Source: Pseudonocardia autotrophica (lineage in GTDB: Bacteria; Actinomycetota; Actinomycetes; Mycobacteriales; Pseudonocardiaceae). Taken from it: a stretch of DNA of 64,000 nt. The position numbers and the translations under genes were made by a program. Each line of letters begins with the position of its first letter. Position 1 is the stretch's first letter. Shown piece after piece: positions 43,333 through 52,330 of this stretch. The notes beneath the pieces are model-generated. The model was given only the letters and a program-made list of their open reading frames with translations. It was not told where the DNA came from and ran no database searches. The stretch covers positions 3,410,001-3,474,000 of the forward strand of contig NZ_AP018920.1 of the NCBI RefSeq assembly GCF_003945385.1, given 5' to 3'.

Positions 43333-44505
43333 GTGGTCGACACCGCCGTACGCTGCGAATACAGCCGTTGCCGCGCCGAGCTGCCGCCTCCCGGCCCCCA
43401 GGGAGGCCGCCCCCGGTCGTTCTGCCGCGACACCCGCTGGGAGGGCGGGCGCACCTGCGCCCAGATGGCCCGGGCCGAGCGGGAGGCGCTGGGCGCACTC
43501 GGCCTCGACACCGGGGCCGGGGCGTTCGCGCTGGACGCCGACCGGCTCCGCGAGCACGTCACCGCGGTCGCCGGCCCGGTCGCCGAGCTGGCCGCGGCGC
43601 TGACCGCCGTGCAGGAACGCCTCGACGAGGTGCAGCGCGACGCGCTCGCCGCGACCGAACAGGCCCGCAGCAGGGCGGCCGAGGCCGATCGCGCCCGGCA
43701 GGAGGCGGAGGCCGCGCGGGACACGGCGCTGGGCCGGGCACGGGAGGCGGAGAAGGTCACCGCCACCGCCCGCCGCGAGCGCGCCGAGGCGGTGACCCGC
43801 TCCGAGGAGGCCGCCGTCACCGCCCTGGAGGCGACCGAGGCGCTGGGGGCGGCCCGTCAGGAGGCGGCCGGCGCCGTCGCCGCGCGGGACCGCGCAGTCG
43901 CCGACGCCGCCGAGGCCCGGAGGGAGGCCGGTGCCGCACGGCAGGACCGGGAGCAGGCCGTCCTGGCCGCGGCCCGGGCCGTGCAGGAGCGGGACGCTGC
44001 CGCCGACCTGGCCGCCGGGCGGGAGCGGGAGCGGGACGAGGCGCGAACCGATGCGGCCGGGCTCCGCGACGCGCTCGCCGCGGCCCGGGCGGAGGCCGGG
44101 GCCCTGCGCGAGGACCGCGAGACCCTGCGCGACGCCGTGGCCGCGGCCGGCGCCGAACGCGACGAGCTGCGCGCGGAGGCCGACCGGCTACGGGCTGCGG
44201 GGGAGCGGTCGGCGGCCGAGCGGGACCGGTACGCGGACGCCGCGGCGGCGGTCACCGCGGAACGGGACCGGCACGCCACCGCGGCCGAGGCGGCGGTAGC
44301 CGAGCGGGACCGGTATGCCGCTGCGGCGGCGGAGCGGGACCGGTTCGCCGCCGCAGCCGACGCGGCGAACCGGGAGCGCGACGCGCTCGCGACAGCCGAG
44401 CAGGTGGCGCGGGAGCGGATCCGTGAACTGGAGTCCGGCGCGGCGGAGCGCCGGCTGCACGCCGACGACCTGGCCGCGCTGGTCACCGCGCTACGCGGCG
44501 GATGA
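43333..44505 (+). CDS. Cys-rich (zinc-finger-like) long coiled-coil protein
   Basis: 390 residues. The N-terminal 40 residues have CEYSRCRAEL, then GGRPRSFCRDTRW and RTCAQ: four cysteines arranged like a small zinc-binding, DNA-associated module. Residues about 55-385 are one long helical coiled coil (Ala/Glu/Arg/Asp heptads, many AAERDRYA repeats). The layout recalls KfrA or SMC-like nucleoid or plasmid proteins, but I do not recognise an established family. It has a leaderless promoter with an inverted-repeat operator. The 3' end overlaps the convergent DUF2834 gene by 15 nt. Confidence 0.75.
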   Translation: MVDTAVRCEYSRCRAELPPPGPQGGRPRSFCRDTRWEGGRTCAQMARAEREALGALGLDTGAGAFALDADRLREHVTAVAGPVAELAAALTAVQERLDEVQRDALAATEQARSRAAEADRARQEAEAARDTALGRAREAEKVTATARRERAEAVTRSEEAAVTALEATEALGAARQEAAGAVAARDRAVADAAEARREAGAARQDREQAVLAAARAVQERDAAADLAAGRERERDEARTDAAGLRDALAAARAEAGALREDRETLRDAVAAAGAERDELRAEADRLRAAGERSAAERDRYADAAAAVTAERDRHATAAEAAVAERDRYAAAAAERDRFAAAADAANRERDALATAEQVARERIRELESGAAERRLHADDLAALVTALRGG

Positions 44506-44862
44506 TCCCGGCAATGCCTCGGCCCGGCGGCGCAGCGCGAGCTCCCGCAGGCCGAGGAACAGCGGAAACGTGAAGGCGATCGCGATCGCGAAGCTGAGCG
44601 GCACCAGCACCCAGACCCAGCGGATCCAGCCGAGCCGGGCGCCCTCGGCCACCATGAACACACAGGCCGCGAGCGCGACGACGATCACGTCCACCGCCGC
44701 CGACGAGCTCGCCGGGTTCGCGAACCAGCCGCCGAGATAGCTGAGGCCGCCCGGATCGGCGAAGAACGCGATGTTGAACGCCCAGGTGCCGACGAGGCCG
44801 GCCGCGGACAGCACGAACCAGACGATCGCGAGCGCGATCCGGCCGGGAGCTGCGACGGACAT
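44491..44862 (-). CDS. DUF2834 membrane protein
   Basis: 123 residues with three or four membrane helices: IALAIVWFVLSAAGLVGTWAFN, then AVDVIVVALAACVFMVAEGARLGW and IRWVWVLVPLSFAIAIAFTFPLFLGLRELAL. This matches the DUF2834 pattern; no function is known. The ATG has a GGAGGA ribosome binding site. Just upstream is a perfect 19-bp palindrome (44874-44892) suggestive of repressor control. Confidence 0.82.
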   Translation of the reverse strand: MSVAAPGRIALAIVWFVLSAAGLVGTWAFNIAFFADPGGLSYLGGWFANPASSSAAVDVIVVALAACVFMVAEGARLGWIRWVWVLVPLSFAIAIAFTFPLFLGLRELALRRRAEALPGSSAA

Positions 44863-44873
44863 GAATCCTCCGA

Positions 44874-44892
44874 TGGATAGTGAGACTATCCA
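44874..44892. promoter_or_regulatory. Perfect 19-bp operator-like palindrome
   Basis: TGGATAGTGAGACTATCCA, arms of 8 bp around GAG, ending 12 nt before the DUF2834 start. On the minus strand it contains TAGTCT as a possible -10. Size and symmetry fit a TetR-type operator; no tetR gene is adjacent. Confidence 0.6.
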
Positions 44893-46177
44893 GAAACGCT
44901 ACCATCGGCCCCGGAAGCCGTCGGCCCGAACCGGAACGACGGGTGCCTGCCCACCGTGTGCCGGGCGAACCCCGCCAGTACCCCGTCCACCTCACTCCGG
45001 GCGAGCTCGGCACCGACCACCTCCGGCCCGCTGCCGGACTCGAACGGCGCGAGCGCACCCACCAGGTACGACGCGTCCCGGCCCGGCACCGAATCGGGCA
45101 CCACGGCCGCCCGGCCGGCGGCCCCGCCGAGATGCCGGATGCCGGTGACCACCATCGGGCCGGTCCGGGCGGCCACCGCGTCGAGCCCGGCGCCCTCGAC
45201 GTCGGAGAGCAGCAGGTTGTCGCCCAGGTAGGCGTGCGGGACCTCCGGCTCGGCATGGACCCGGCCCAACTCGGACGGCTGCAGCGGGCCGATCGTGTCC
45301 TCGTCGGCGGCGACGGCGGCCCGCAGCGGGGCGAGCAGCGCATCGGCCCGGGCGCCGTCCCCGCACACGACGACGGCGATGCGCAGCACCCGCCGCCCGC
45401 GCAGATCCGCCGGCAGGAACGGCAGGTCCGGGTACGGGACGACGGCCAATCCGGAGGTGACGTCGGCAGGCAGGTCGCGCGTCCAGTCCAGCCAGGCGTG
45501 CAGCGCCCCCGGGTCGGAGGCCGGCTCGTCGGCCGGGCCCAGCACCCGCACCAGTCCGCCCCCGGTCAGCGGACCGGCCGGGAGCAGTCCGATCGTCACC
45601 TCGGTGACGATCTCGCCGTCGGCCGGGCCGGCGCCCCGCAGCCGGGCGAACCGCTCCGGATCGGTGGCGTCGACGGTGCGCACCGCACCGGCGGCGTCGA
45701 CCAGCTCGATCGAACGGACATGATCGGCGGTCCAGCCGTCGGTGCGCGCGGTCAGCCCGAGGCCCCCGCCGAACAGGTACCCGGCGACGCCCACCGACGG
45801 GGCGCTGCCGGCGGCCGGTCGCAGGCCGTGCGGGGCCGCCGCAGCGAGGACCTCGGCCAGCGGGCCCCGGCGCCGATCCGGGCCAGCCGCTGCACGGGGT
45901 CGATCCGTACCGCCGCCATCCGCGAGGTCGCGACCAGCACCCCGCCGTCGGCGGGCGCGCGCAGGCCGTGGCCGGTGGCGTGCACGGTCAGCGGGAGGCT
46001 CCGGCGGTGCGCGACGGCGAGCACGGCCGCGACGTCGCTGCTGCCGAGCGGCTCGACCACGACGGCGGGCCGGTGGACGAGGCCGGTCTGGAACGAGGCG
46101 ATCGGATCGCCGGCAGGCCGGACCGGCCCGGCGATCGCCGCGGCGAACTCGTCGACGAGGGTCTGTGTCGTTCTCAT
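44886..46177 (-). pseudogene. Frameshifted FAD-dependent (FAD_binding_4/BBE) oxidoreductase
   Basis: Two overlapping minus-strand frames together make one protein of about 430 residues. The first (from ATG 46177) gives MRTTQTLVDEF, RPAVVVEPLGSSDVAAVLAVAHRR and LPLTVHATGHG, then loses homology after GAGARW. The second resumes with AEVLAAAAPHGLRPAAGS and GVAGYLFGGGLG and continues to the BBE-type end HPSFRFGP. Adding one G after CGCTGG near 45857 restores the frame. Such enzymes carry covalent FAD and oxidise sugars or alkaloid-like alcohols. It is either a real pseudogene or a base-call error. The divergent LysR gene is its likely regulator. Confidence 0.8.
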
Positions 46178-46200
46178 GTGACCACCGTCGAGCAGCCGAA

Positions 46201-46239
46201 AGTATAAGTCCAAGAGCTGGATCAGCTACTCGCTAGCAT
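46201..46239. promoter_or_regulatory. Divergent promoters, FAD oxidoreductase and LysR
   Basis: On the minus strand TATACT (46206-46201) is a consensus -10 for the oxidoreductase gene. On the plus strand TAGCAT (46234-46239) ends 8 nt before the LysR ATG, suggesting a near-leaderless transcript. A LysR binding site is expected between them. Confidence 0.5.
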
Positions 46240-46247
46240 TGCTGGTT

Positions 46248-47135
46248 ATGGAACTGCGCCATCTCCGGTACCTCGTCACGGTCGTCGACGAGGGGACCGT
46301 CACGGCGGCGGCCGAGGTGCTGCACGTCGCCCAGCCCGGGATCAGCGCGCAGCTGCGGCAGCTGGAACGCGAGCTGGGGGAGACGCTGCTCGAACGCGGC
46401 CCGCGCGCGGTGGTGCCGACCGAGGCCGGGCTCGCGGTGCTCCCGCACGCCCGGGCCGCGCTGGCCGCCGCCGACGGCGCCCGGGACGCGATAGCGGCGC
46501 TGCGCGGGCTGGTGCGCGGCCGGGTGGCGGTCGGGATGGCGTCGTCGCTGCCGGAGACCGTGCTCGCCGATCCGGTCGGCGCCTTCGCGACCGCGCACCC
46601 CGGGGTCGACGTGACGTTGCGCGAGGGAACCGCCGACGACCTGCTGGGCGCGCTGCGCTCCGGCCGCCTCGACGTCGCCGTGCTGGGGCTCCCGGGTGCT
46701 CCGCCGCCCGGGATCGAGAGCCGGGTGTTGACGGAGGAGCGGCTGGTCGCGGCGGTCGCCGCGGACGACACCGCGGCCGGACTCGATGTGTTCCCGCTCG
46801 CCGGGCTGGCCGGGCGCCGGCTGATCTGCCTGCCACCGGGACACGGTCTGCGGGCGGCACTGGACACGGCGCTGGCCGCACACGGGACCGCCACCCGGGT
46901 GGCGTTCGAGGCCGGGTCGATGAACCTGCTGCTGCGGTTGGCGGGGGCGGGTGCGGGGGTCGCGATCGTCCCCGAACCGGCGCTGCGCGCACCCGCGGTG
47001 CTCGCGCTGGACCGCCCGCCGGTGGCGGTGCCGCTGGAACCCGAGGTGCGTACGCGGCTCCACCTGGCCTGGCGCGCCGGGGGACCGGCCGGCCCCGCGG
47101 CCCGTGCCCTGCTGGAGAGCCTGGATACCGGGTGA
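46248..47135 (+). CDS. LysR-family transcriptional regulator
   Basis: 295 residues. MELRHLRYLVTVVDEGTVTAAAEVLHVAQPGISAQLRQLERELG is a canonical LysR winged helix, and the effector domain follows from about residue 90 (GRVAVGMASSLPETVLADP). The ATG at 46248 is used. It is divergent from the frameshifted FAD oxidoreductase, the expected target. If that gene is dead, the regulator may be an orphan. Confidence 0.92.
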   Translation: MELRHLRYLVTVVDEGTVTAAAEVLHVAQPGISAQLRQLERELGETLLERGPRAVVPTEAGLAVLPHARAALAAADGARDAIAALRGLVRGRVAVGMASSLPETVLADPVGAFATAHPGVDVTLREGTADDLLGALRSGRLDVAVLGLPGAPPPGIESRVLTEERLVAAVAADDTAAGLDVFPLAGLAGRRLICLPPGHGLRAALDTALAAHGTATRVAFEAGSMNLLLRLAGAGAGVAIVPEPALRAPAVLALDRPPVAVPLEPEVRTRLHLAWRAGGPAGPAARALLESLDTG

Positions 47136-47208
47136 GTGCCGGCACCCGTCCGGCGCCGTGGCGGCTGTCCGCCGGGAACCCCGGACGCCGGGTGAGCGAG
47201 TCGGCCGT

Positions 47209-48006
47209 TCAGGTCCTCGGGACCGACACCAGCACCCGGACGGCCTCGCCGACCGCGGCTCGCCGGGCCACCCGCACCGCGGTGGCGATCGGCCGCAGTG
47301 CGTCCGAGCGGGCCACCGCGGCGGACGCCGACAGCGCGCCACCCGGCTCGTCGCCGGCGGCCGCGACCAGGATCGCGTCGACCTCGTCGGCCTGCTGCAG
47401 TACCCGCAGCGCCTGCGGCGGCATGCCGCCGGGCCAGAGCGCCCGCGGGCGCCTGCGCAGCGACGCCGCGATCTCCTCGCGCACCCCCGGCCGGTGCCGC
47501 GCCACCCCGAGATCGGCGATCACCGCGGCCGCGTTGCGGACCTGCCCGCGCAGCTCCCGCTCCGCCTCGTTCAGCGGAACGTACTCGGGGGCCGGACCGC
47601 TGTCGGGGACGGCGTAGACCGTCCAGCGGACGACACCGTCGGCGATCGGGGACGGGACCACCCCGAAGCCGGCCCCGGGGAACAGCACGCCCTCACCGGT
47701 CGTCGTCGCCTCGCGGGAGAACCGCCCCGGCCCCGGCAGCCCGCGGACGTCGCCGGGGGCGGCGAGCACCAGCCGGGCCTGACCGCGCGGCGCCGCGCGG
47801 CGCACGGCGGCCAGCAGCAACGCGAGCGACGTGGGGCGCCCACCCGGACCGGGGAGGTCGGTGAGCAGGGCCGTGTCGTCGTCGGCGGCCAGCACGTCGT
47901 GCGCCTCGGACCACGGGGCGAGCGCGTCGAGGACGTCGTCGGGGGCCGCGGCTCCGGCCAGCCAGGCCGAGGCCCACACGGCCAGGGTCGCGGAGGCACA
48001 GGACAC
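47209..48006 (-). CDS. Conserved actinobacterial hypothetical protein (Rv1486c-like by context)
   Basis: 265 residues, Ala/Arg/Pro-rich, no membrane segment or signal peptide. Recognisable stretches are DALAPWSEAHDVL, SLALLLAAVRRAAPRGQARLVLAAPGDVRGLPGP and VPLNEAERELRGQVRNAAAVIADLGVARHRPGVREEIAASL. I know no function. Position between ferrochelatase and NfeD/SPFH genes, on the opposite strand, matches Rv1486c of M. tuberculosis; homology is inferred. GTG start 7 nt after minus-strand TAGCCT, so leaderless. Confidence 0.75.
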   Translation of the reverse strand: MSCASATLAVWASAWLAGAAAPDDVLDALAPWSEAHDVLAADDDTALLTDLPGPGGRPTSLALLLAAVRRAAPRGQARLVLAAPGDVRGLPGPGRFSREATTTGEGVLFPGAGFGVVPSPIADGVVRWTVYAVPDSGPAPEYVPLNEAERELRGQVRNAAAVIADLGVARHRPGVREEIAASLRRRPRALWPGGMPPQALRVLQQADEVDAILVAAAGDEPGGALSASAAVARSDALRPIATAVRVARRAAVGEAVRVLVSVPRT

Positions 48007-48013
48007 GGCGGTC

Positions 48014-48019
48014 AGGCTA
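48014..48019 (-). promoter_or_regulatory. -10 element of leaderless Rv1486c-like gene
   Basis: TAGCCT on the minus strand, ending 7 nt before the GTG at 48006. Confidence 0.55.
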
Positions 48020-48150
48020 ACCGTCGATCACGGTCCGCACACCCCGGCACGTGGGTGACGCTGTGTGGCATGCCGCCTGCGGGGTGTCACCACGAACGGC
48101 TGGGCGTGTCGTGCCCCGGTCACCGCGGGCGGCCGTCCGATACTCGGACG

Positions 48151-49029
48151 ATGAGCCGGACCCACGACTACCGCGGGATGTTCGACGCCGCAGGCACCCG
48201 GACCGTCCGACGCAAGCAGGTGCCCGAGGTGCCCGCCGAGCCGGGACTCGTCGTGGAGGATCCGGCCACCGGGTTCTGCGGCGCGGTGGTCTCGATCACC
48301 GGCTCCGAGGTGACGCTGGAGGACAGGTTCGGCGGCCGGCGGGTGTTCCCGCTGCGCCCGGCGGCGTTCCTGCACGAGGGCGCACCGGCGACCCTGGTCC
48401 GGCCGGCTCCCCGGCAGGCCGGTCGCACGCTGTCGGCGTCGGGCTCGGTGCACGTGGCGAACCTGAAGGCGCGCACCGCCCGGGCCGCCCGGATCTGGGT
48501 CGAGGGACTGCACGACGCCGAGCTCCTGGAGCGGGTGTGGGGGCACGACCTGCGGGTGGAGGGCGTCGTCGTCGAGCCGCTGCACGGGGTCGACGATCTC
48601 GCCGCGGCCGTCCGGGAGTTCGATCCGGCGCCGCACCGGCGCCTCGGCATCCTGGTCGACCACCTCGTCGACGGGTCCAAGGAGACCCGGCAGGCCCGTG
48701 ACGCCTACCGGGCCACCCCGCAGGCGCAGCACAACGTGCTGGTCACCGGCCATCCGTACGTCGACGTGTGGCAGGCCGTGAAGCCGTCGGTGGTCGGCAT
48801 CCGGGAGTGGCCGACGATCCCCCGCGGCACCGACTGGAAGACCGGGATCTGCGCGCGCCTCGGCTGGGGCGAACCCGCCGACGGAGCGCGCCGGGTGCTC
48901 GGTGCCGTCCGCAGCTATCGCGATCTCGAGGCGCCGATGATCGGTGCCGTGGAGCGGCTCATCGATTTCGTGACCGCGGCCACCTCCGGAGAACCGGACG
49001 CAGGGGGCGCAAACTCCGCCATGCAATAA
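48151..49029 (+). CDS. DUF3097 family protein
   Basis: 292 residues. The DUF3097 hallmarks are clear: EVPAEPGLVVEDPATGFCGAVV, TLEDRFGGRRVFPL, WVEGLHDAELLERVWGHDLRVEGVVVEPLHGVDDL, LGILVDHLVDGSKE, VTGHPYVDVWQAVKP and GTDWKTGICARLGW. The middle contains a Toprim-like acidic arrangement (EGLHDAE ... LVDHLVDG), suggesting a nucleic-acid-related function; that is inference. Widespread in actinobacteria, uncharacterised. GATACT 6 nt before the ATG suggests a leaderless start. Confidence 0.92.
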   Translation: MSRTHDYRGMFDAAGTRTVRRKQVPEVPAEPGLVVEDPATGFCGAVVSITGSEVTLEDRFGGRRVFPLRPAAFLHEGAPATLVRPAPRQAGRTLSASGSVHVANLKARTARAARIWVEGLHDAELLERVWGHDLRVEGVVVEPLHGVDDLAAAVREFDPAPHRRLGILVDHLVDGSKETRQARDAYRATPQAQHNVLVTGHPYVDVWQAVKPSVVGIREWPTIPRGTDWKTGICARLGWGEPADGARRVLGAVRSYRDLEAPMIGAVERLIDFVTAATSGEPDAGGANSAMQ

Positions 49030-49103
49030 CGATCAGGCCACCGCCCGGGGTGTTCGGCGTGGATTCGGCGTCGCGGAATGTCCGGTTCTGGCACCCTGGG
49101 GGC

Positions 49104-49550
49104 ATGACGGCACTGATCTGGCTGCTCATCGGGGCGGTACTGGTCGGGGCCGAGTTCGTGTCCGGCGAGCTTTTCCTGGTGATGCTCGGTGGAGGCGCAC
49201 TCGCCGCGGCCGGAGGTGCTGCGCTCGGATTGGGCGCGGTCGGGAGCGCAGGCGTGTTCGCGATCGTGTCCGTGTTGTTGCTGCTGGCCGTGCGGCCGGT
49301 CGCGAAGCGGAAACTGCAGGAACGGATGGGCACCCTGGAGAGCCACCAGGACCGGTTCATCGGATCGGCGGCCGAGGTCGTCGAACGGGTGGACGGTCAG
49401 CGCGGTCAGGTGCGGATCGGCAAGGAACTCTGGTCGGCCCGCTCCTTCGACGGCCAGGAGGTCCTCGAAGAGGGTGCCAGCGTCACCATCCTGCAGGTCA
49501 CCGGCGCGGCCGTGCTCGTCACCGGCCGGGAGCAACTGCCGGAGTCCTGA
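49104..49550 (+). CDS. NfeD-like membrane protein
   Basis: 148 residues. Two or three N-terminal membrane helices (ALIWLLIGAVLVGAEFVSGELFLVMLGGGALAAAGG and AGVFAIVSVLLLLAV) precede a C-terminal OB-fold domain (IGSAAEVVERVDGQRGQVRIGKELWSARS). Short NfeD proteins work with SPFH/stomatin proteins, and one follows 95 nt downstream. Equivalent to Rv1487. No strong ribosome binding site before the ATG. Confidence 0.93.
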   Translation: MTALIWLLIGAVLVGAEFVSGELFLVMLGGGALAAAGGAALGLGAVGSAGVFAIVSVLLLLAVRPVAKRKLQERMGTLESHQDRFIGSAAEVVERVDGQRGQVRIGKELWSARSFDGQEVLEEGASVTILQVTGAAVLVTGREQLPES

Positions 49551-49644
49551 ACCGCCCTCGGCGGAAGGGCACCGGCGATCAGCCCCGGGTACTCCGGGGT
49601 GGACATGAGCGCCGGTCCTCCGGCGCGCATCGAGGGGAGACCGG

Positions 49645-50874
49645 ATGGATGCCGGTTTGATCATCGCAGCAATTCTGCTGGTGCTGGTCGTGACCGTCGT
49701 CGTGAAGTCGATCGTCATCGTCCCGCAGGAGTGGGCCTACATCATCGAGCGACTCGGGCGTTACCACAGCACCCGTGAGGGTGGTCCGGCGATTCTGGTG
49801 CCGTTCGTCGACCGGACCCGGGAGCGGGTCGACCTGCGCGAGCAGGTCGTCTCCTTCCCGCCGCAGCCGGTCATCACGCAGGACAACCTGACGGTCAACA
49901 TCGACACGGTCGTCTACTTCAAGGTCAACGACGCCAAGGCGGCGGTCTACGAGATCGCCAACTACATCGCCGGCGTCGAGCAGATCACCACCACCACACT
50001 GCGCAACGTGGTCGGCGGCATGACCCTGGAGCAGACGCTGACCTCGCGGGACCGGATCAACACCGCGCTGCGCGGCGAGCTGGACGAGGCCACCGAGCGC
50101 TGGGGCATCCGGGTCGCCCGGGTCGAGATCAAGGCGATCGACCCGCCGCCGTCGATCCAGAACTCGATGGAACAGCAGATGAAGGCGGACCGCGAGAAGC
50201 GGGCCATGATCCTCACCGCCGAGGGCCAGCGGGAGTCGGCGATCCGCAGCGCGGAGGGCAACAAGCAGTCGCAGATCCTCACCGCGGAGGGCGCCAAGCA
50301 GGCGGCCATCCTCTCCGCAGAGGCCGAGCGGCAGTCCGAGATCCTGCGGGCGCAGGGTCGCCGGGCGGCGCTGTACCTCGAGGCGCAGGGTGAGTCGAAG
50401 GCGATCGAGAAGAAGTTCGCCGCGATCAAGGCCGGGCGCCCGACGCCCGAGCTGCTCGCCTACGAGTACCTGCAGACGCTGCCCGAGATGGCCAAGGGAG
50501 ACGCCAGCAAGCTCTGGGTCGTGCCGTCGGACTTCGGGAAGGCCCTGGAGGGCTTCACCCGGATGCTCGGCGCACCCGGCGAGGACGGCGTCTACCGGTT
50601 CACCCCGAGCCCCGACGACGGCACGGTCTCCCGGCCGGCCGACGACGACGAGGCGCTGAAGGACTGGTTCGACACCTCCACCGACCCGGAGATCGCCCGC
50701 CAGGTCGCAGAGGCCACCGCAGCCGCGCAGAAGGAGGTTCCGCCGGTGGGGGATCGCTCCTCGGCCGGTGGCAACGGAGGCGGCGCGGTTCCCGCGCAGC
50801 TGGAGGGCTCGCGTGAGGTGCCCGGACTGGACACCGGCGCGCTGCCGAACGGCTCGCAGGAGCAGCACGGCTGA
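49645..50874 (+). CDS. SPFH/band-7 (stomatin-like) membrane protein
   Basis: 409 residues. One N-terminal membrane helix (LIIAAILLVLVVTVVVKSIVIVP) is followed by the SPFH domain (QEWAYIIERLGRYHSTREGG, DNLTVNIDTVVYFKV, GGMTLEQTLTSRDRINTALRGELD). A long Ala/Glu/Gln coiled coil (EGQRESAIRSAEGNKQSQILTAEG) follows, then a Pro/Gly-rich tail. Such proteins form membrane microdomain scaffolds and pair with NfeD. Equivalent to Rv1488. GAGGGGAGA precedes the ATG; a strong hairpin follows the stop. Confidence 0.94.
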   Translation: MDAGLIIAAILLVLVVTVVVKSIVIVPQEWAYIIERLGRYHSTREGGPAILVPFVDRTRERVDLREQVVSFPPQPVITQDNLTVNIDTVVYFKVNDAKAAVYEIANYIAGVEQITTTTLRNVVGGMTLEQTLTSRDRINTALRGELDEATERWGIRVARVEIKAIDPPPSIQNSMEQQMKADREKRAMILTAEGQRESAIRSAEGNKQSQILTAEGAKQAAILSAEAERQSEILRAQGRRAALYLEAQGESKAIEKKFAAIKAGRPTPELLAYEYLQTLPEMAKGDASKLWVVPSDFGKALEGFTRMLGAPGEDGVYRFTPSPDDGTVSRPADDDEALKDWFDTSTDPEIARQVAEATAAAQKEVPPVGDRSSAGGNGGGAVPAQLEGSREVPGLDTGALPNGSQEQHG

Positions 50875-50890
50875 CCGTTCGTTCCGAACA

Positions 50891-50934
50891 CGAGGGGCCG
50901 TGGCCCGGTGCACGCACCGGACCACGGCCCCTCG
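50891..50934. terminator. Strong bidirectional terminator hairpin
   Basis: CGAGGGGCCGTGG (50891-50903) pairs with CCACGGCCCCTCG (50922-50934), and the inner CCGGTG/CACCGG extends the stem. It lies between convergent SPFH and GT2 genes. Confidence 0.8.
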
Positions 50935-50946
50935 GTCGTTGCTGGG

Positions 50947-51846
50947 TCAGCGGCCGTCGCCCGCTGCCGCCTCCTGCTGCTCGGCCAGCACCCGGTCGTC
51001 CTTGCGGGCGGCGATCCGGGAGACCTTGAACAGCGCCTTGCGGCGGGCCCGGCCGAACGGCAGCGCCAACCGGCCGATCCGCACGTCCAGCGGCCGCACG
51101 TCGAACGCGCCGGAGCCGCCCAGCTCGTCGAGCAGCAGCTGCTGCTCGTCCGAGATCTGCTGCTCGAACTCGGCGGAGACCGAGCCGCGGGAGATGCGGA
51201 ACGCGGCGAGGGTCTCCGGGAGACCGAGGAAGTCGCCGTACTGCAGCAGGCGCATCCAGAGGTCGAGATCCATGATGAACCGGCGGTCGCCGCGCCAGCC
51301 GCCCGCGGTCACGAACTGCTCCCTGCGGAACAGCACGTTGCCCGGCTCGCCGATCGGGTTCGCCCCGTTCCGGATCACCCGGCGGGCGACCTCGCTGCCC
51401 GAGTGCAGGCCGACCAGGCCGCCGCCGAGGCCGCGCCGGGGCACCAGCACCCGGCTCTGCTCGTCGATCATGTGCCGGCGTGCGGCGACGACGGCCAGCG
51501 ACGGGTCGTCGCGCATCGGTGGCACCTGCAGCTCCAGGCAGCGCGGGTGCAGCAGGTCGTCGGCGCACACCAGCTTCACCAGGGGCGCCCGGCACAGGTG
51601 CACCGCACGGTTCCAGTTGTCGCCCTGCGGGAGCGTCTCCCGGTTGTGCTCGACCCGGATCCGCCGGTCGCGGAACGAGGTGGCGATCTGCCACGTCGCG
51701 TCGGAGCTGTTGTTGTCCAGGACGACGAGCTCGAAGTCCCCCAGAGTCTGCTCCAGGATGCTGCGGATCGTCTCGGCCAGGAAGGCTTCGCCGTTGTAGA
51801 CCGGGATGCAGACGGACACGCTGGGCAGGAAGCCGCCGGGCCTCAT
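50947..51846 (-). CDS. GT2-family glycosyltransferase
   Basis: 299 residues. The GT-A fold begins SVSVCIPVYNGEAFLAETIRSILEQT with ELVVLDNNSSD, and KLVCADDLLHP carries the DXD-type metal site. GEPGNVLFRREQF and MDLDLWMRLLQYGDFLGLPE are typical acceptor-side motifs. It transfers a sugar from a nucleotide donor, probably in envelope polysaccharide synthesis given the flippase cluster to the right. GAGG precedes the ATG. Divergent from the second GT2 gene across a 484-bp gap. Confidence 0.9.
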   Translation of the reverse strand: MRPGGFLPSVSVCIPVYNGEAFLAETIRSILEQTLGDFELVVLDNNSSDATWQIATSFRDRRIRVEHNRETLPQGDNWNRAVHLCRAPLVKLVCADDLLHPRCLELQVPPMRDDPSLAVVAARRHMIDEQSRVLVPRRGLGGGLVGLHSGSEVARRVIRNGANPIGEPGNVLFRREQFVTAGGWRGDRRFIMDLDLWMRLLQYGDFLGLPETLAAFRISRGSVSAEFEQQISDEQQLLLDELGGSGAFDVRPLDVRIGRLALPFGRARRKALFKVSRIAARKDDRVLAEQQEAAAGDGR

Positions 51847-52330
51847 CGGGTACCTCGTGGGGTCGGAAGTGTCGTGCGGGCGGCACGTAACGCTACCCCT
51901 CCGGCCACCGGTGCCCCTCGGCGGCGGCCCGACACCCCCTGAGGGGCGGGATCGATCGACGAAGGTCGATCGCGGATTCCTCCGTTCGTCGTGATCGACT
52001 CGCCGCTCGTCGGAAATTCGGTGCGCGCCGTCGGGTCCGGGCCTGTTCGGGCGGTCCCGCGGCCCACCGGACGGTGCACCGTCCGTAGTATTCGGGCAGT
52101 GCTCGCGTGGCTGGGCAGCTGCGAAACCGGCTATACCAGCAAGGGGTTGCTCCGGTCGGGTGATACCCGATGCGGCCGAGGTCACGTAACGCGAGCGTCG
52201 GCGCCGGAGATAAGCCGTATGCCCCCCGTTGTGGGGGCGACAAGATCCGGCGCCGTCGTCGCCGCCGGGCACAGAGAGCGAGCTCGCCATCCGCGTGCGC
52301 CCAGTACCGATCAATTCGGGGGAGAGACCG
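51847..52330. other. 484-bp regulatory gap between divergent glycosyltransferases
   Basis: No convincing gene. It contains a perfect 18-bp palindrome (52068-52085) followed at once by TAGTAT, further AT-richer spots (CTATACC near 52131, GATAAG near 52209), and a GCCCCC/GGGGGC hairpin at 52221-52238. It probably holds promoters for both GT2 genes. Confidence 0.5.
52068..52085. promoter_or_regulatory. Perfect 18-bp palindrome in divergent gap
   Basis: CGGACGGTGCACCGTCCG with no spacer, immediately followed by TAGTAT (52086-52091), a possible plus-strand -10. Candidate operator shared by the divergent GT2 genes. Confidence 0.5.

Noticed and set aside
43333..44505. Reading the coiled-coil frame from GTG/ATG codons near 42451
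   Set aside because: The upstream extension is antisense to the ABC-2 remnant and overlaps the GT1 gene; the promoter lies at 43320.
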